Source: Streptomyces sp. NBC_00464
GTDB taxonomy: Bacteria > Actinomycetota > Actinomycetes > Streptomycetales > Streptomycetaceae
Length of the DNA stretch: 64,000 nt
NCBI RefSeq assembly: GCF_036013915.1
Contig: NZ_CP107899.1
Location: 7,096,001 to 7,160,000, forward strand
Direction: 5' to 3'
Below are positions 17,176 to 24,952 of this stretch, one piece after another; the first letter of the stretch is position 1; the number at the start of each line of letters is the position of its first letter. The notes beneath the pieces were generated by a model. The model saw only the letters and a list, made by a program, of their open reading frames with translations, ran no database searches and was not told the origin of the DNA. A program made the translations under genes and the position numbers.

Positions 17176-17262
17176 TGCGCGGTAGCTCAGTCAGGAAGAG
17201 CAACCCTCCATACCTTCGGGTCACTGGAGGGCCGGTCACGGGTTCGAATCCCGTCCGCGACG
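17176..17262 (+). tRNA. tRNA-like gene with hairpin inserted in the anticodon loop
   Basis: The T-arm (ACGGG TTCGAAT CCCGT) and D-arm (GCTC..GAGC) are canonical. The acceptor pairs over five bases (CGCGG/CCGCG) with two mismatches at its end. The anticodon stem CCCTCC/GGAGGG is strong, but encloses 16 bases containing ACC-TTCG-GGT, a stable UUCG hairpin, instead of a 7-base loop. Removing nine bases would restore a normal loop, so a small insertion is the simplest description. The anticodon is therefore uncertain. Confidence 0.55.
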
Positions 17263-17350
17263 CCTCGTCTTCGACGTCATGCACTCCGGGACCTCTCGGA
17301 GCCAGCCTCTGACGTCTATCACTCACCCTGCCCCTTGTGGGCAGGGTTTT

Positions 17351-17423
17351 GCTTCCGTAGCTCAGTGGTTAGAGCGTCCGCCTGTCGAGCGGAGGGGCGT
17401 CGGTTCGAATCCGATCGGGAGCG
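17351..17423 (+). tRNA. tRNA-Asp (GTC)
   Basis: Complete cloverleaf: acceptor GCTTCCG/CGGGAGC, anticodon arm TCCGC-CTGTCGA-GCGGA with anticodon GTC, T-arm GTCGG TTCGAAT CCGAT. CCA is not encoded, as in the other genes of the cluster. Confidence 0.93.
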
Positions 17424-17543
17424 CGTCGGGGTCGCCAGTGCCGCAGTTGATCCTGCGGGGAGTGAGGGCGACGAAGCGGGAGGGTACCCCGCTGCTGTCC
17501 ACGAGGTGCCGGCAACGGGGCTCAAATGCCGTGGACAGCTCAA

Positions 17544-17618
17544 GGTCTCGTAGCTCAGTCTGGATAGAGCACCGGATTACGGATCCGGGTGTCGGAGGTT
17601 CGAATCCTTCCGGGACCA
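17544..17618 (+). tRNA. tRNA-Arg (ACG)
   Basis: Complete cloverleaf: acceptor GGTCTCG/CGGGACC, anticodon arm CCGGA-TTACGGA-TCCGG with anticodon ACG, which would be edited to ICG by the host deaminase and read CGU, CGC and CGA. The T-arm is GGAGG TTCGAAT CCTTC. Confidence 0.93.
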
Positions 17619-17628
17619 CACAGTGCAC

Positions 17629-17700
17629 GCCTAGCTAGCTCAGCGGTAGAGCGCCGGTTTCATACGCCGGAGGTCGGTGGTTCGAGTCCATCGCTTGGCA
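17629..17700 (+). tRNA. tRNA-Met (CAT)
   Basis: Anticodon arm CCGGT-TTCATAC-GCCGG with anticodon CAT; T-arm GGTGG TTCGAGT CCATC. The acceptor GCCTAGC/GCTTGGC has one U-U mismatch at the fourth pair. The first acceptor pair is G-C, so it is not a typical initiator; an Ile-CAU (lysidine) identity cannot be ruled out. Confidence 0.85.
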
Positions 17701-17774
17701 CTGACGGACGGTCGTAGGCGAGGGGAAACCATCGCACCCGGAGAACAGTCCGGTGACACTGCGGCCGACGTCGA

Positions 17775-17845
17775 TCGGATGTCGCCTAGTGGTATGGCAG
17801 CGGTCTCCAAAGCCGCCTACGGGGGTTCGATTCCCTCCATCCGGG
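17775..17845 (+). tRNA. tRNA-Trp (CCA)
   Basis: Anticodon arm GCGGT-CTCCAAA-GCCGC with anticodon CCA; T-arm GGGGG TTCGATT CCCTC; acceptor TCGGATG/CATCCGG starting with a U-G wobble. The D-stem is three bp (GCC/GGC). Confidence 0.88.
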
Positions 17846-17904
17846 CAAGGCCCCATAACCGTCCCTGTAGCGCTCCGGCGCCGATCAGACGGCTGGGGCC
17901 CCAA

Positions 17905-17984
17905 GCGTTGAGCCCTGGGAGGCAAGCGGGCCTGTAAAGCCTGCGCTGGAGACGGCTGGCGTGGTTCGATTCCACGGCGACGCA
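17905..17984 (+). tRNA. tRNA-Tyr (GTA), long variable arm
   Basis: Anticodon arm GCGGGC-CTGTAAA-GCCTGC with anticodon GTA, followed by a long variable arm as in class II bacterial tRNA-Tyr. T-arm CGTGG TTCGATT CCACG; acceptor GCGTTGA/GCGACGC with one mismatch at the inner end. Confidence 0.88.
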
Positions 17985-18058
17985 CAAGGACGTCAGGTGA
18001 CGCTACTCGCGAGGGTTCACCACTGGACGCTGACCGGTCCAGCATCTGACGTCCCCAA

Positions 18059-18131
18059 GCCCCTGTAGCTCAGCCGGAAGAGCGCCTCTCTCGTAAAGAG
18101 GATGTCGCGGGTTCGACTCCTGCCAGGGGCT
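18059..18131 (+). tRNA. tRNA-Thr (CGT)
   Basis: Acceptor GCCCCTG/CAGGGGC, anticodon arm CCTCT-CTCGTAA-AGAGG with anticodon CGT, T-arm GCGGG TTCGACT CCTGC. All stems pair. Confidence 0.93.
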
Positions 18132-18134
18132 CTA

Positions 18135-18209
18135 CGGGATATGGCGCAGCTTGGTTAGCGCATCCGCTTTGGGAGCGGAGGGCCGCAGGTTCGAATCCTG
18201 CTATCCCGA
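18135..18209 (+). tRNA. tRNA-Pro (TGG)
   Basis: Acceptor CGGGATA/TATCCCG, anticodon arm TCCGC-TTTGGGA-GCGGA with anticodon TGG, T-arm GCAGG TTCGAAT CCTGC. It follows tRNA-Thr by 3 bp, so the two must be processed from one transcript. Confidence 0.93.
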
Positions 18210-18217
18210 CACACACG

Positions 18218-18256
18218 CAGGCCCGCCAGGGAGGAGCGATCCCCTGAGCGGGCCTG
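18218..18256. terminator. Bidirectional terminator after the tRNA cluster
   Basis: The stem CAGGCCCGC / GCGGGCCTG (9 bp) with an inner AGGG/CCCT pair stands between the last rightward tRNA and the end of the leftward small gene, serving both. Confidence 0.7.
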
Positions 18257-18263
18257 AGCTACG

Positions 18264-18506
18264 TCACGGCCCGACGCGCCTGAACGTCAGCATGACCCGC
18301 CCGCCGGCCGGATGAGGCTCGCTGTACTCCAGCTTCCACCCCGCCATTTCGATGCGGGTGACGAGCCGCTCCGACTTGTGGATGCCACCGACGGCAACGC
18401 GGTTGTGAACCGCCAGCCCCCGCTTGTGCGCCCTCAGGGCTGCAGGATCGGGCGTGAGCGGCGCAGGCACGCCGGCTATGTGCTTCCCGAAGAGCTTGAA
18501 CTCCAC
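18264..18506 (-). CDS. Small phage protein of unknown function, the only leftward phage gene
   Basis: An 80-residue basic protein (VEFKLFGKHIAG..) with no recognised motif. GTG 18506 is chosen because AAAGGGGGA stands upstream; the frame is open further but through low-complexity Arg/Ser sequence. It is convergent with the tRNA cluster and divergent from the endonuclease VII gene, so it has its own promoter. A leftward gene in a rightward prophage suggests expression in the lysogen or a regulatory role (inference). Confidence 0.65.
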   Translation of the reverse strand: MEFKLFGKHIAGVPAPLTPDPAALRAHKRGLAVHNRVAVGGIHKSERLVTRIEMAGWKLEYSEPHPAGGRVMLTFRRVGP

Positions 18507-18618
18507 GACGTCCCCCTTTGAGCGGCCCCCTGCCGCGGATGACGACCAGCGTACGCGCGAAGACGACTTGAGGAAGCGCGACAACCACATAAGCGCCTTC
18601 GGCTGATCCCCGGAGGAA

Positions 18619-18654
18619 GAGAGCCCCTGCCGTCCTCAAGCGGTGGGGGCTCTC
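18619..18654 (+). terminator. Hairpin ahead of the endonuclease VII gene
   Basis: Stem GAGAGCCCC / GGGGCTCTC (9 bp, loop 18) ends 20 bp before ATG 18675. It could stop read-through from the left or act as a leader structure in the endonuclease mRNA. Confidence 0.5.
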
Positions 18655-18674
18655 GCACGTCTTGAGGACTGACG

Positions 18675-19415
18675 ATGGCTGAGAAGATTTGCGCGTTCGA
18701 CGAGTGCGGACCTGCACGGAAGCTGACTCGCGGCCTGTGTAGCGCTCACTATGAGCAGCAGCGACTCGGTAAGCCGTTAACACCGCGACGGCATAAGCGT
18801 GCTGACCTAAGCCCCGTACTCCCGTGCGCGTTCCCGGACTGCGGGAAGCCTACGGTTTCGCGCAGCTGGTGCTGCGGCCACTACGACCAGTGGCGTGCCG
18901 GCGGTGAAATGCGAGCCCTGCGGGAGCGTAGAGCGTCGGGATCGGCTTTGATCCGGGATGACGCGGGCCGGAAACAGTGCTCGACGTGCGCTGAGTGGCT
19001 TTACACCGATGCGTACGTGGCGGACACCAGCGCACTGGATGGGCTAGCTGGGCAGTGCAAAGCCTGTGTGCGTGATTCCCGGCTGACGGCCAGGTTCGGT
19101 GTTGACGCGGCCCGGTATGACACGTTGCTGTCGAATCAGGGCGGAGTCTGCGCCATATGCAAGCGGCCCGATCCCGCAGGGAGGGCGCTGGCGGTAGATC
19201 ACGACCACACGTGCTGCCCCGCTGTTGGGGTGTCGTGCGGTAAGTGCGTCCGCGGACTTCTGTGCTGGCCATGCAACGTAGGAATTGGGCACCTTCGTGA
19301 CGATGTGAGCGTGCTTGAATCCGCTATCCATTACTTGACGAGGAGTCATGGCCACGCAGTGGAGCAACTCCCACAGGAAGGGCCGTCTGCCGAAGAACTG
19401 GGCGTCGCTGCGTAG
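18675..19415 (+). CDS. Recombination endonuclease VII-type HNH nuclease
   Basis: A 246-residue protein. Residues 130-225 carry the endonuclease VII pattern: GVCAICKRPD, then VDHDHTCC..CGKCVRGLLCWPCNVGIG with the His-metal catalytic site and zinc-binding Cys. The N-terminal half has several CxxC and CGHY pairs (CAFDECGPARKLTRGLCSAHY, CAFPDCGKP..CCGHY) forming two further zinc-finger repeats. T4 endonuclease VII resolves branched DNA before packaging; the place next to the terminase block suits that. It overlaps the next HNH gene by 68 bp. Confidence 0.88.
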   Translation: MAEKICAFDECGPARKLTRGLCSAHYEQQRLGKPLTPRRHKRADLSPVLPCAFPDCGKPTVSRSWCCGHYDQWRAGGEMRALRERRASGSALIRDDAGRKQCSTCAEWLYTDAYVADTSALDGLAGQCKACVRDSRLTARFGVDAARYDTLLSNQGGVCAICKRPDPAGRALAVDHDHTCCPAVGVSCGKCVRGLLCWPCNVGIGHLRDDVSVLESAIHYLTRSHGHAVEQLPQEGPSAEELGVAA

Positions 19416-19659
19416 GCGCGTACTGCGTCGCGACAATCACTCATGCATGACGCTCTTCTCCGACGGCCGACGATGTGGCCTACCTGCGAATCAGGTGGAC
19501 CACATCGAGGCAGGAGACGACCATCGCATTGAGGCGCTGCAGAGCCTGTGCTCTTGGTGCCACACGCAGAAGTCCTCAGCTGAGGGAGGCACAGCAGCCG
19601 CACTCACGAGGGCCTCTGTGCACAGGCCCCCTTCTGTACACCCTGCCCTGGAGGACTGA
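19348..19659 (+). CDS. HNH endonuclease (packaging-associated)
   Basis: A 103-residue HNH protein with LRRRVLRRDNHSCM, NQVDHIEAGDDHRIEALQSLCSWCH and a basic N-terminus. Small HNH proteins of this type lie next to terminase genes in many cos phages and are needed for cos cleavage by the terminase (family knowledge, HK97 gp74-like). The start lies inside the 3' end of the endonuclease VII gene in another frame. The stop overlaps the next ATG (TGATG). Confidence 0.85.
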   Translation: MATQWSNSHRKGRLPKNWASLRRRVLRRDNHSCMTLFSDGRRCGLPANQVDHIEAGDDHRIEALQSLCSWCHTQKSSAEGGTAAALTRASVHRPPSVHPALED

Positions 19660-19865
19660 TGGTGGAGCGCATACGTACCCGCCTGCGTGGGTGGGCCAAG
19701 GGTGGAGGTGTCATGCCGCCACTGCCGCCTACCACGGTGGGTGTAGTGCTGAGCCCTGCACGTGTAGTTCTGTGGTGTGCATGTGCTGACGTACATAGCA
19801 GCGGGTGTGACATGCGTGCCCGCACATACGCCCGCCTGCTAGCCCACCCACAGGCACGCCCATGA
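19659..19865 (+). CDS. Small hypothetical protein
   Basis: A 68-residue frame coupled at both ends: ATG overlaps the HNH stop and its stop overlaps the next ATG (ATGA). The product has a central hydrophobic stretch (VGVVLSPARVVLWCACA) but no recognised motif. The coupling is the main support. Confidence 0.45.
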   Translation: MVERIRTRLRGWAKGGGVMPPLPPTTVGVVLSPARVVLWCACADVHSSGCDMRARTYARLLAHPQARP

Positions 19866-20119
19866 GCGGCGCCCATGTGGTGCTGGAGGAGGCAGAGGAC
19901 ACAGGCGAGGATGGACTCAGCATCACACGCGTGATCGTCAACGGTGTTGATGTTGGTCGACTTGCGAAGCCTCCGAAGATCGCAGTCGGAACTCAAGCAG
20001 ACCGAACGCTGACGACTGTGACGATCACTCTCGTGCCAGCTCGCCTGGAGATCCGCGGCGAGCATGCTGACGGTGATCGTCGCGAGGCTCGCGCCGGCTT
20101 CACTGCGAAGATCGACTAG
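19862..20119 (+). CDS. Small phage protein, unknown function
   Basis: An 85-residue acidic protein with an N-terminal half predicted as beta strands (ITRVIVNGVDVGRL, TTVTITLVPARLEI). No family recognised. Translationally coupled to the preceding small gene; the 268 bp after it are non-coding. Confidence 0.6.
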   Translation: MSGAHVVLEEAEDTGEDGLSITRVIVNGVDVGRLAKPPKIAVGTQADRTLTTVTITLVPARLEIRGEHADGDRREARAGFTAKID

Positions 20120-20387
20120 CCCCATCCCAGGGGGGTGACCCCCGCCGGCCCGATACGAAGACCGTAAGAGTGCTGGTGTCCGCTGTCTGTACGGGTCTGG
20201 GACTTCGAAATGAGGCCGCGGAGCCGGCCCTCCTGGCAGGCCGTCAGGCGCCCACACAGGGCCTCCTGGGGGGCATCTGAGGGGCGTGGGAGGCGGTTTA
20301 CCGTAACGCGCCGGGGGCTTGACGACGCTCTGAAGAGTCGCAGGTCAGACCGTGTATTACCGTAACGCGCCGTGCTAGGATGGGGTC
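20120..20387 (+). promoter_or_regulatory. Non-coding region before the late block, with repeated TTACCGTAA sites
   Basis: No gene is seen. A tight hairpin GGGGG-TGA-CCCCC lies at 20131-20143. Two copies of the 16-mer TTACCGTAACGCGCCG occur at 20298-20313 and 20357-20372; each starts with the palindrome TTAC-C-GTAA. The second copy overlaps the place expected for a promoter (TAGGAT as -10, 16 bp before ATG 20388). The interval between HNH and terminase genes is also where the cos or pac site would be expected, but none can be pointed to by eye. Confidence 0.55.
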
Positions 20388-20993
20388 ATGGAGAAGGAGA
20401 ACGTAGTCTGCGCCTGGTGCCCGGAGCCGCTGAAGGCCAGCCGCTCGCACCGCGCACGCTTCTGCTCCACTCGTTGCCGCATGGCGTCGCACCGCGCATC
20501 CAAGAACAACCCGTTCCCCATCGAGCTGACGACCCGCGACAGGTGGATCCGACGCTCACCCACGAAGGTCCCGCTGACGGTCCGCGACATGCCGGCCTCC
20601 AGCACCGACCCGCGGACGTGGAGCAGCTACAAGGACGCCTCCGCCTCGTCGGCCGGCGTCGGTCTGGGCTTCGTGCTGAGCGACGTCGACGACATCGCGT
20701 GCATCGACCTTGACCACTGTCTCAACCCGCTCACGGGCCGCCTGGCGCCGTGGGCAGCAGCCATTGTGCGCGACGCGGGCACCACCTACGTAGAGGTGTC
20801 CCCGTCCGGCGACGGACTGCACATCTGGGGCCGCGCGGACGTCCGACAGGGACGCCGCATCCGACGCCCCGACGGTACGGCCGTGGAGATCTACGGGACC
20901 GGCCGGTACATCGCAATGACGGGACGCCGACATGGCTCTTCCCCGTCGATCCTCGCGGACCTTTCCGCGGTGGTGACCAAGCTGACGGCGTAG
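20388..20993 (+). CDS. Primase-polymerase-like protein with N-terminal zinc finger
   Basis: A 201-residue protein. Residues 8-35 form a zinc finger (CAWCPEPLKASR..RFCSTRCR). The remainder resembles the prim-pol (archaeo-eukaryotic primase) fold: DDIACIDLDHC supplies the metal-binding acidic pair, and VEVSPSGDGLHIWGRAD the conserved Ser/His segment. It lacks a helicase part. It begins the late cluster, just before terminase, apart from the primase-helicase at 61145. It might prime a special replication mode or be a stand-alone nucleotide-binding protein. Confidence 0.65.
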   Translation: MEKENVVCAWCPEPLKASRSHRARFCSTRCRMASHRASKNNPFPIELTTRDRWIRRSPTKVPLTVRDMPASSTDPRTWSSYKDASASSAGVGLGFVLSDVDDIACIDLDHCLNPLTGRLAPWAAAIVRDAGTTYVEVSPSGDGLHIWGRADVRQGRRIRRPDGTAVEIYGTGRYIAMTGRRHGSSPSILADLSAVVTKLTA

Positions 20994-21041
20994 CTCCCGA
21001 CATGGGACGACGACCGTCGTCCCTACCCGGGAGGTATCCGT

Positions 21042-21224
21042 ATGTGCTCGCATCCCGACCACGAGGTCGTGACGCTCCCCGACGGCAGCGTTGACGAGAC
21101 GCACGTCTTCACCGACGCAGAGATGGCAGACTATGAGCGCGCGCTAGGCGACGCGCTCCGGCGCATGCGCGGCGAAAGCGGCCCTGCGGTGTCTGTCTTC
21201 GTGACCACGTCGGACGGTGACTGA
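21042..21224 (+). CDS. Small acidic phage protein
   Basis: A 60-residue acidic protein of unknown function (MCSHPDHEVVTLPDG..). GGGAGG lies 8 bp before ATG and the stop overlaps the terminase start (TGATGG), so translation is coupled to terS. Confidence 0.6.
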   Translation: MCSHPDHEVVTLPDGSVDETHVFTDAEMADYERALGDALRRMRGESGPAVSVFVTTSDGD

Positions 21225-21685
21225 TGGCCGGCCGTGGACCCGCCCCAAAGGACCCAACCAAGCGACGCCGGCGCAACGCCGCAGACCCGGAGACGGTCAT
21301 CACCGCCGACGACGAGATTCGCGGCCCTGAGCTGCCGGACGGCGTCCTAGGCGCCGACAAGGACGGTAACGACTACGAGTGGCATCCCATGACCGTCGCT
21401 TGGTGGCAGACCTGGCGTGAGTCACCGCAGGCATCCACGTTCACCGCCACCGACTGGGCTTTCCTCTTGGACACGGCACTCATGCACACCTCAATGTGGT
21501 CCAAGGGTCAGTGGACGCTTGCCGCCGAAGTGCGCCTGAGAGCCGCCAAGTTCGGCGCTACGCCGGAGGACAGGGCCCGTCTGAAGCTCAAGGTCGACGA
21601 CCCCGTGAGCGCCCCGCAGAGGCCCGTACAGGCTCCTCAGAACGTCTCTGACATCAACTCACGACGAGCGAGGCTGACCGGCTAA
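21224..21685 (+). CDS. terS: Terminase small subunit
   Basis: A 153-residue DNA-recognition subunit of the packaging motor. It starts with the typical basic GRGPAPKDPTKRRRRN segment and has a central helical region (TWRESPQASTFTATDW..LLDTALMHTSMWSKG) seen in actinophage small terminases. It lies immediately before terL and should bind the cos or pac site. Confidence 0.82.
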   Translation: MAGRGPAPKDPTKRRRRNAADPETVITADDEIRGPELPDGVLGADKDGNDYEWHPMTVAWWQTWRESPQASTFTATDWAFLLDTALMHTSMWSKGQWTLAAEVRLRAAKFGATPEDRARLKLKVDDPVSAPQRPVQAPQNVSDINSRRARLTG

Positions 21686-21705
21686 CCAAACGAGAGGGGG
21701 CGTCG

Positions 21706-23424
21706 ATGCCGCACGTCACGGTACGCGCCCCCGGACACGACCGCTCCCGCTCTCTGGGCTGGCTCGCGGTCGCGTGGATGGAGTACTTCGTTGTTCATGG
21801 CCCTGGCGACGTCCAGGGCATGCCGGTCTCCCACGGCGACGAGTACACAGGCTTTGTCGTCGACTGCTACGCACTGGGCGAGGGCGGTAAAGACGACGGC
21901 CGCATGATGTACGACAGTGCCTTCTTCTCCCGCCCGAAGGGCTGCGACAAGAGCGGACTGGGCGCGCGGCTCGGCCTCTTCGAGGCTCTCGGACCGTGCC
22001 GGTTCTACGGTTGGGCAGAGGGCGGGGAGGTCTACGAGGACCCGTGGGGTTTGGGCTTCCGCTACACCTACGAGGCCGGCGAGCCGATGGGCCGCCCGGT
22101 CACCGTGCCGTACCTCCGGATCATGGCCACTGAGGAGGGCCAGACCGGAAATGTGTACGACACGATTCATTTCAACCTGACCGACGACGCCGCGCGGCTG
22201 AGCCACGTTCCGAACGTTGACCCGGGCTTGACGAAGATCAACCTTCCTGACGGCGGAGAGATCACGCCGTCAACCGCCTCCAGCTCCTCGAAGGACGGCG
22301 GCAAGGAGACGTGGGTCTGCTTCGATGAGACTCACCTCTACAACACCCCCGAACTCCGCCGCATGTACGCCACGGTGACGCGTAACCTCCGCAAGCGGAA
22401 GAAGATCGCTCAGACGTGGTACCTCGAAACGACCACGATGTTCGCCCCCGGGCAGGACTCCGTCGCAGAGCGTACGTACGAAGAGGCTGAAGCGATCCGC
22501 GAGGGGCGCAAGAAGCGTGGCCGCGCGAGGTTGATGTACGACCACCGTTACGGCGTCGTCAAGGATCTGAAGGATGAGCAGCAGCTCCGCGCGGCCCTCC
22601 GCGACGCATATGGCGACGCCATGGAGTGGATCGACGAAGACACGCTGGTCGATGATTTCTACGACCTCCGTAACGACTCCGCGGACGGTAAGCGGTACTT
22701 CCTGAACTCCCGGACGTCCTCCTCCGATGCGTGGATGGATCCGGACGCTTGGGAGCTATGCCGCCGCCCGGAGCAGATCGACGCTGGCGAACTAGTGACC
22801 CTCGGCTTCGACGGCTCCATCAACGACGACGCAACCGCGCTTGTCGCGTGCCGCGTATCTGACGGCCACCTGCAATTGCTCGGCTGCTGGGAGAAGCCGG
22901 AAGGCCCCGAGGGCGAAGGCTGGCAAGTCGACCGTGAATCGGTGGACAGCGCCGTTGCGCGCGCCTTCGACCGCTACGAGGTCGCGGGTTTCTACTGTGA
23001 CCCGCCCAAGTGGCAGGACTACGTGGATAAGTGGACCGCGGAGCATGGCGAAGGGCTCCAGATCAGCGCCACACAGGCTCGCCCGCTGGAGTGGTGGACG
23101 ACGCGCCCGACGGCCATGGAACACGCCCTGGACCGCTTCGTGGAGGCCGTCGACGACAAGGCACTCTCCTACGCCGGCACCGACAAGGCGGACGACGAAG
23201 AGCCCTACTCGAAGTTGGGTGCCACGCTCACCCGCCACGTGCTGAACGCCAAGCGGCGCCCGATGGGCCGCAACCACATCGGCATTGGCAAGGAACACCC
23301 CAAGTCACCGAAGAAGATCGACGCCGCCATGAGCGCCACGCTCGCCTACGAGTGCCGCGCGGACGCCGTCGCAGCAGGAATCACCAAGCGTAAGAAGCGG
23401 ACTGGCCGCCTTCGCGCATTCTGA
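21706..23424 (+). CDS. terL: Terminase large subunit (ATPase-nuclease)
   Basis: A 572-residue packaging motor. The N-terminal ATPase has a deviant Walker A around residues 74-85 (FFSRPKGCDKSG) and Walker B near 203 (WVCFDETHLY). The C-terminal RNase H-like nuclease starts near 365 (LGFDGSINDDAT, first catalytic Asp) and continues through FYCDPPKWQDY. It pumps DNA into the prohead and cuts concatemers. Followed by the portal gene after 13 bp. Confidence 0.92.
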   Translation: MPHVTVRAPGHDRSRSLGWLAVAWMEYFVVHGPGDVQGMPVSHGDEYTGFVVDCYALGEGGKDDGRMMYDSAFFSRPKGCDKSGLGARLGLFEALGPCRFYGWAEGGEVYEDPWGLGFRYTYEAGEPMGRPVTVPYLRIMATEEGQTGNVYDTIHFNLTDDAARLSHVPNVDPGLTKINLPDGGEITPSTASSSSKDGGKETWVCFDETHLYNTPELRRMYATVTRNLRKRKKIAQTWYLETTTMFAPGQDSVAERTYEEAEAIREGRKKRGRARLMYDHRYGVVKDLKDEQQLRAALRDAYGDAMEWIDEDTLVDDFYDLRNDSADGKRYFLNSRTSSSDAWMDPDAWELCRRPEQIDAGELVTLGFDGSINDDATALVACRVSDGHLQLLGCWEKPEGPEGEGWQVDRESVDSAVARAFDRYEVAGFYCDPPKWQDYVDKWTAEHGEGLQISATQARPLEWWTTRPTAMEHALDRFVEAVDDKALSYAGTDKADDEEPYSKLGATLTRHVLNAKRRPMGRNHIGIGKEHPKSPKKIDAAMSATLAYECRADAVAAGITKRKKRTGRLRAF

Positions 23425-23437
23425 GGAGGGTCCACTA

Positions 23438-24952
23438 GTGCCTATCGATGCCACGCAGGTGGAGTCTCCCGGATGGTGGCTCAAGCGACTCGGGAAGAAA
23501 CTGCTGGACGAGCGCGACGACTCCCGTCCGGACTGCAACGGAGAGATCACTCCGGGCCTGGACACCCTGAAGCGCTACGCCGAAGGGCGCGCGCCTCTGC
23601 CGCACGTACCCGGAGTCGACCCGGCAGAAGTTGCCGCGTGGATGAAGGACGCTCGCACCAACTGGACGAGCCTCGTCATTGACTCCCCGACGGAGCGCAT
23701 GGGCGTCGACGGCTTCCGTTTCGGAGCTGCGAAGGGCGGCAAGTCCGCCAAGACCGCGGACGACGACGCAAACCGCATCTGGCAGGAAAACCAGATGGAC
23801 GCGGACAGCGATCTCGTCCACTACGGCGCCCTGTCGCAGCGACGCGCCTTCGTCCTTGTCGAGAAGGGCGACGACGGCCGGCCCGTGCTGACCCATGAGA
23901 CGCCCTACCAAGTGGCCGTGGAGTACGAGCCCGGCAACCGTCGCAAGATCCGCGCGGGGCTGAAGCTCCGGCGCGACGATTGGACTGGCGGGACGGTGGC
24001 CACCCTGTGGACTCCCGACATGAACTACGGCTTCACCGCCAAGACTGCCAACCCCGCCTTCTACGACAGCACGGCAACGCTGCGGCAGTGGGATGCGCTC
24101 TCGCTGCCCACCCTCACTGACGGACAGTGGACGAACGAGCTGAGAGCCGTCCCCCTCGTCCCGTTCGTCAACCGCCGGAACCGCTCCCTGGACGGCTTCG
24201 CGGAGCACGAGGACGTGCTTTCGATTCAGAACCGGATCAACCTTTCGCTGATCAATTTGATTGCCGCGATGAAATACGGTGCTTTCCGCCAGCGGTACGC
24301 CGCCGGCCTGGAGGTCGATGAGGACCCGATCACGGGTGCTGCGATCCAGCCGTTCCAGCTGGACATCCGGAAGCTCTGGACCGTCGACAGTCCCGACGTG
24401 AAGTTCGGGGAGTTTGCCGCAACGGACCTCGTCCCATACGTGCGTGCCGTGGAGGCTGCAGTCCAAGACCTGGCCGCCATCAGCCGCACGCCTCCTCACT
24501 ACCTGATCGGCGCCGTAGTCAACGTCTCCGGCGACGCTCTGAAGGCCGCGGAAACCGGACTGATCAGCAAAGTCCGCGACCGTCAGCGCACGTTCGGCGA
24601 CAGCTGGGAGAGCGTCATGCGCCTGGCCTTCAAGGTCACTGGCGACGAGGACAAGGCAACGTCGTTCGACGCTGAGACCCTCTGGCGTGACCCTGAGTCC
24701 CGCACGATCTCTGAGCTTGCCGACGCAGCCGTGAAGAAGGCCAGTGCCGGCGTCCCGTGGCGTCAGCGCATGGAGGATATGGGCTACACACCATCGCAGA
24801 TCGACCGCATGGAGATCGACCGCGCGGCCGACGCTCTGAACGCCGCACCCGCGGAAGACCCGCAGCCGGCGTCCCTCCAGGCCAAGCGCGAGGCCAAGCA
24901 GCCCACGGACAAGCCCGTGATCGGACGTGAAGATGTCCCTGACGCGGCTTGA
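23438..24952 (+). CDS. Portal protein (SPP1 gp6 type)
   Basis: A 504-residue protein starting at GTG after GAGGAGGG. It forms the dodecameric portal at the DNA entry vertex. Marks are WWLKRLGKKLLDERDD at the start, FRFGAAKGGKSAKTADDDANRIWQ, the VPFVNR segment, the long central helix region and RTPPHYLIGAVVNVSGDALKAAE near 350. The C-terminal tail is acidic and Ala/Pro-rich. Its end overlaps the MuF-like gene by 20 bp. Confidence 0.9.
   Translation: MPIDATQVESPGWWLKRLGKKLLDERDDSRPDCNGEITPGLDTLKRYAEGRAPLPHVPGVDPAEVAAWMKDARTNWTSLVIDSPTERMGVDGFRFGAAKGGKSAKTADDDANRIWQENQMDADSDLVHYGALSQRRAFVLVEKGDDGRPVLTHETPYQVAVEYEPGNRRKIRAGLKLRRDDWTGGTVATLWTPDMNYGFTAKTANPAFYDSTATLRQWDALSLPTLTDGQWTNELRAVPLVPFVNRRNRSLDGFAEHEDVLSIQNRINLSLINLIAAMKYGAFRQRYAAGLEVDEDPITGAAIQPFQLDIRKLWTVDSPDVKFGEFAATDLVPYVRAVEAAVQDLAAISRTPPHYLIGAVVNVSGDALKAAETGLISKVRDRQRTFGDSWESVMRLAFKVTGDEDKATSFDAETLWRDPESRTISELADAAVKKASAGVPWRQRMEDMGYTPSQIDRMEIDRAADALNAAPAEDPQPASLQAKREAKQPTDKPVIGREDVPDAA

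Noticed and set aside
18740..18760. GTGTAGCGCT in the endonuclease VII gene as a further operator copy
   Set aside because: The second half-site does not match; within expected chance similarity.
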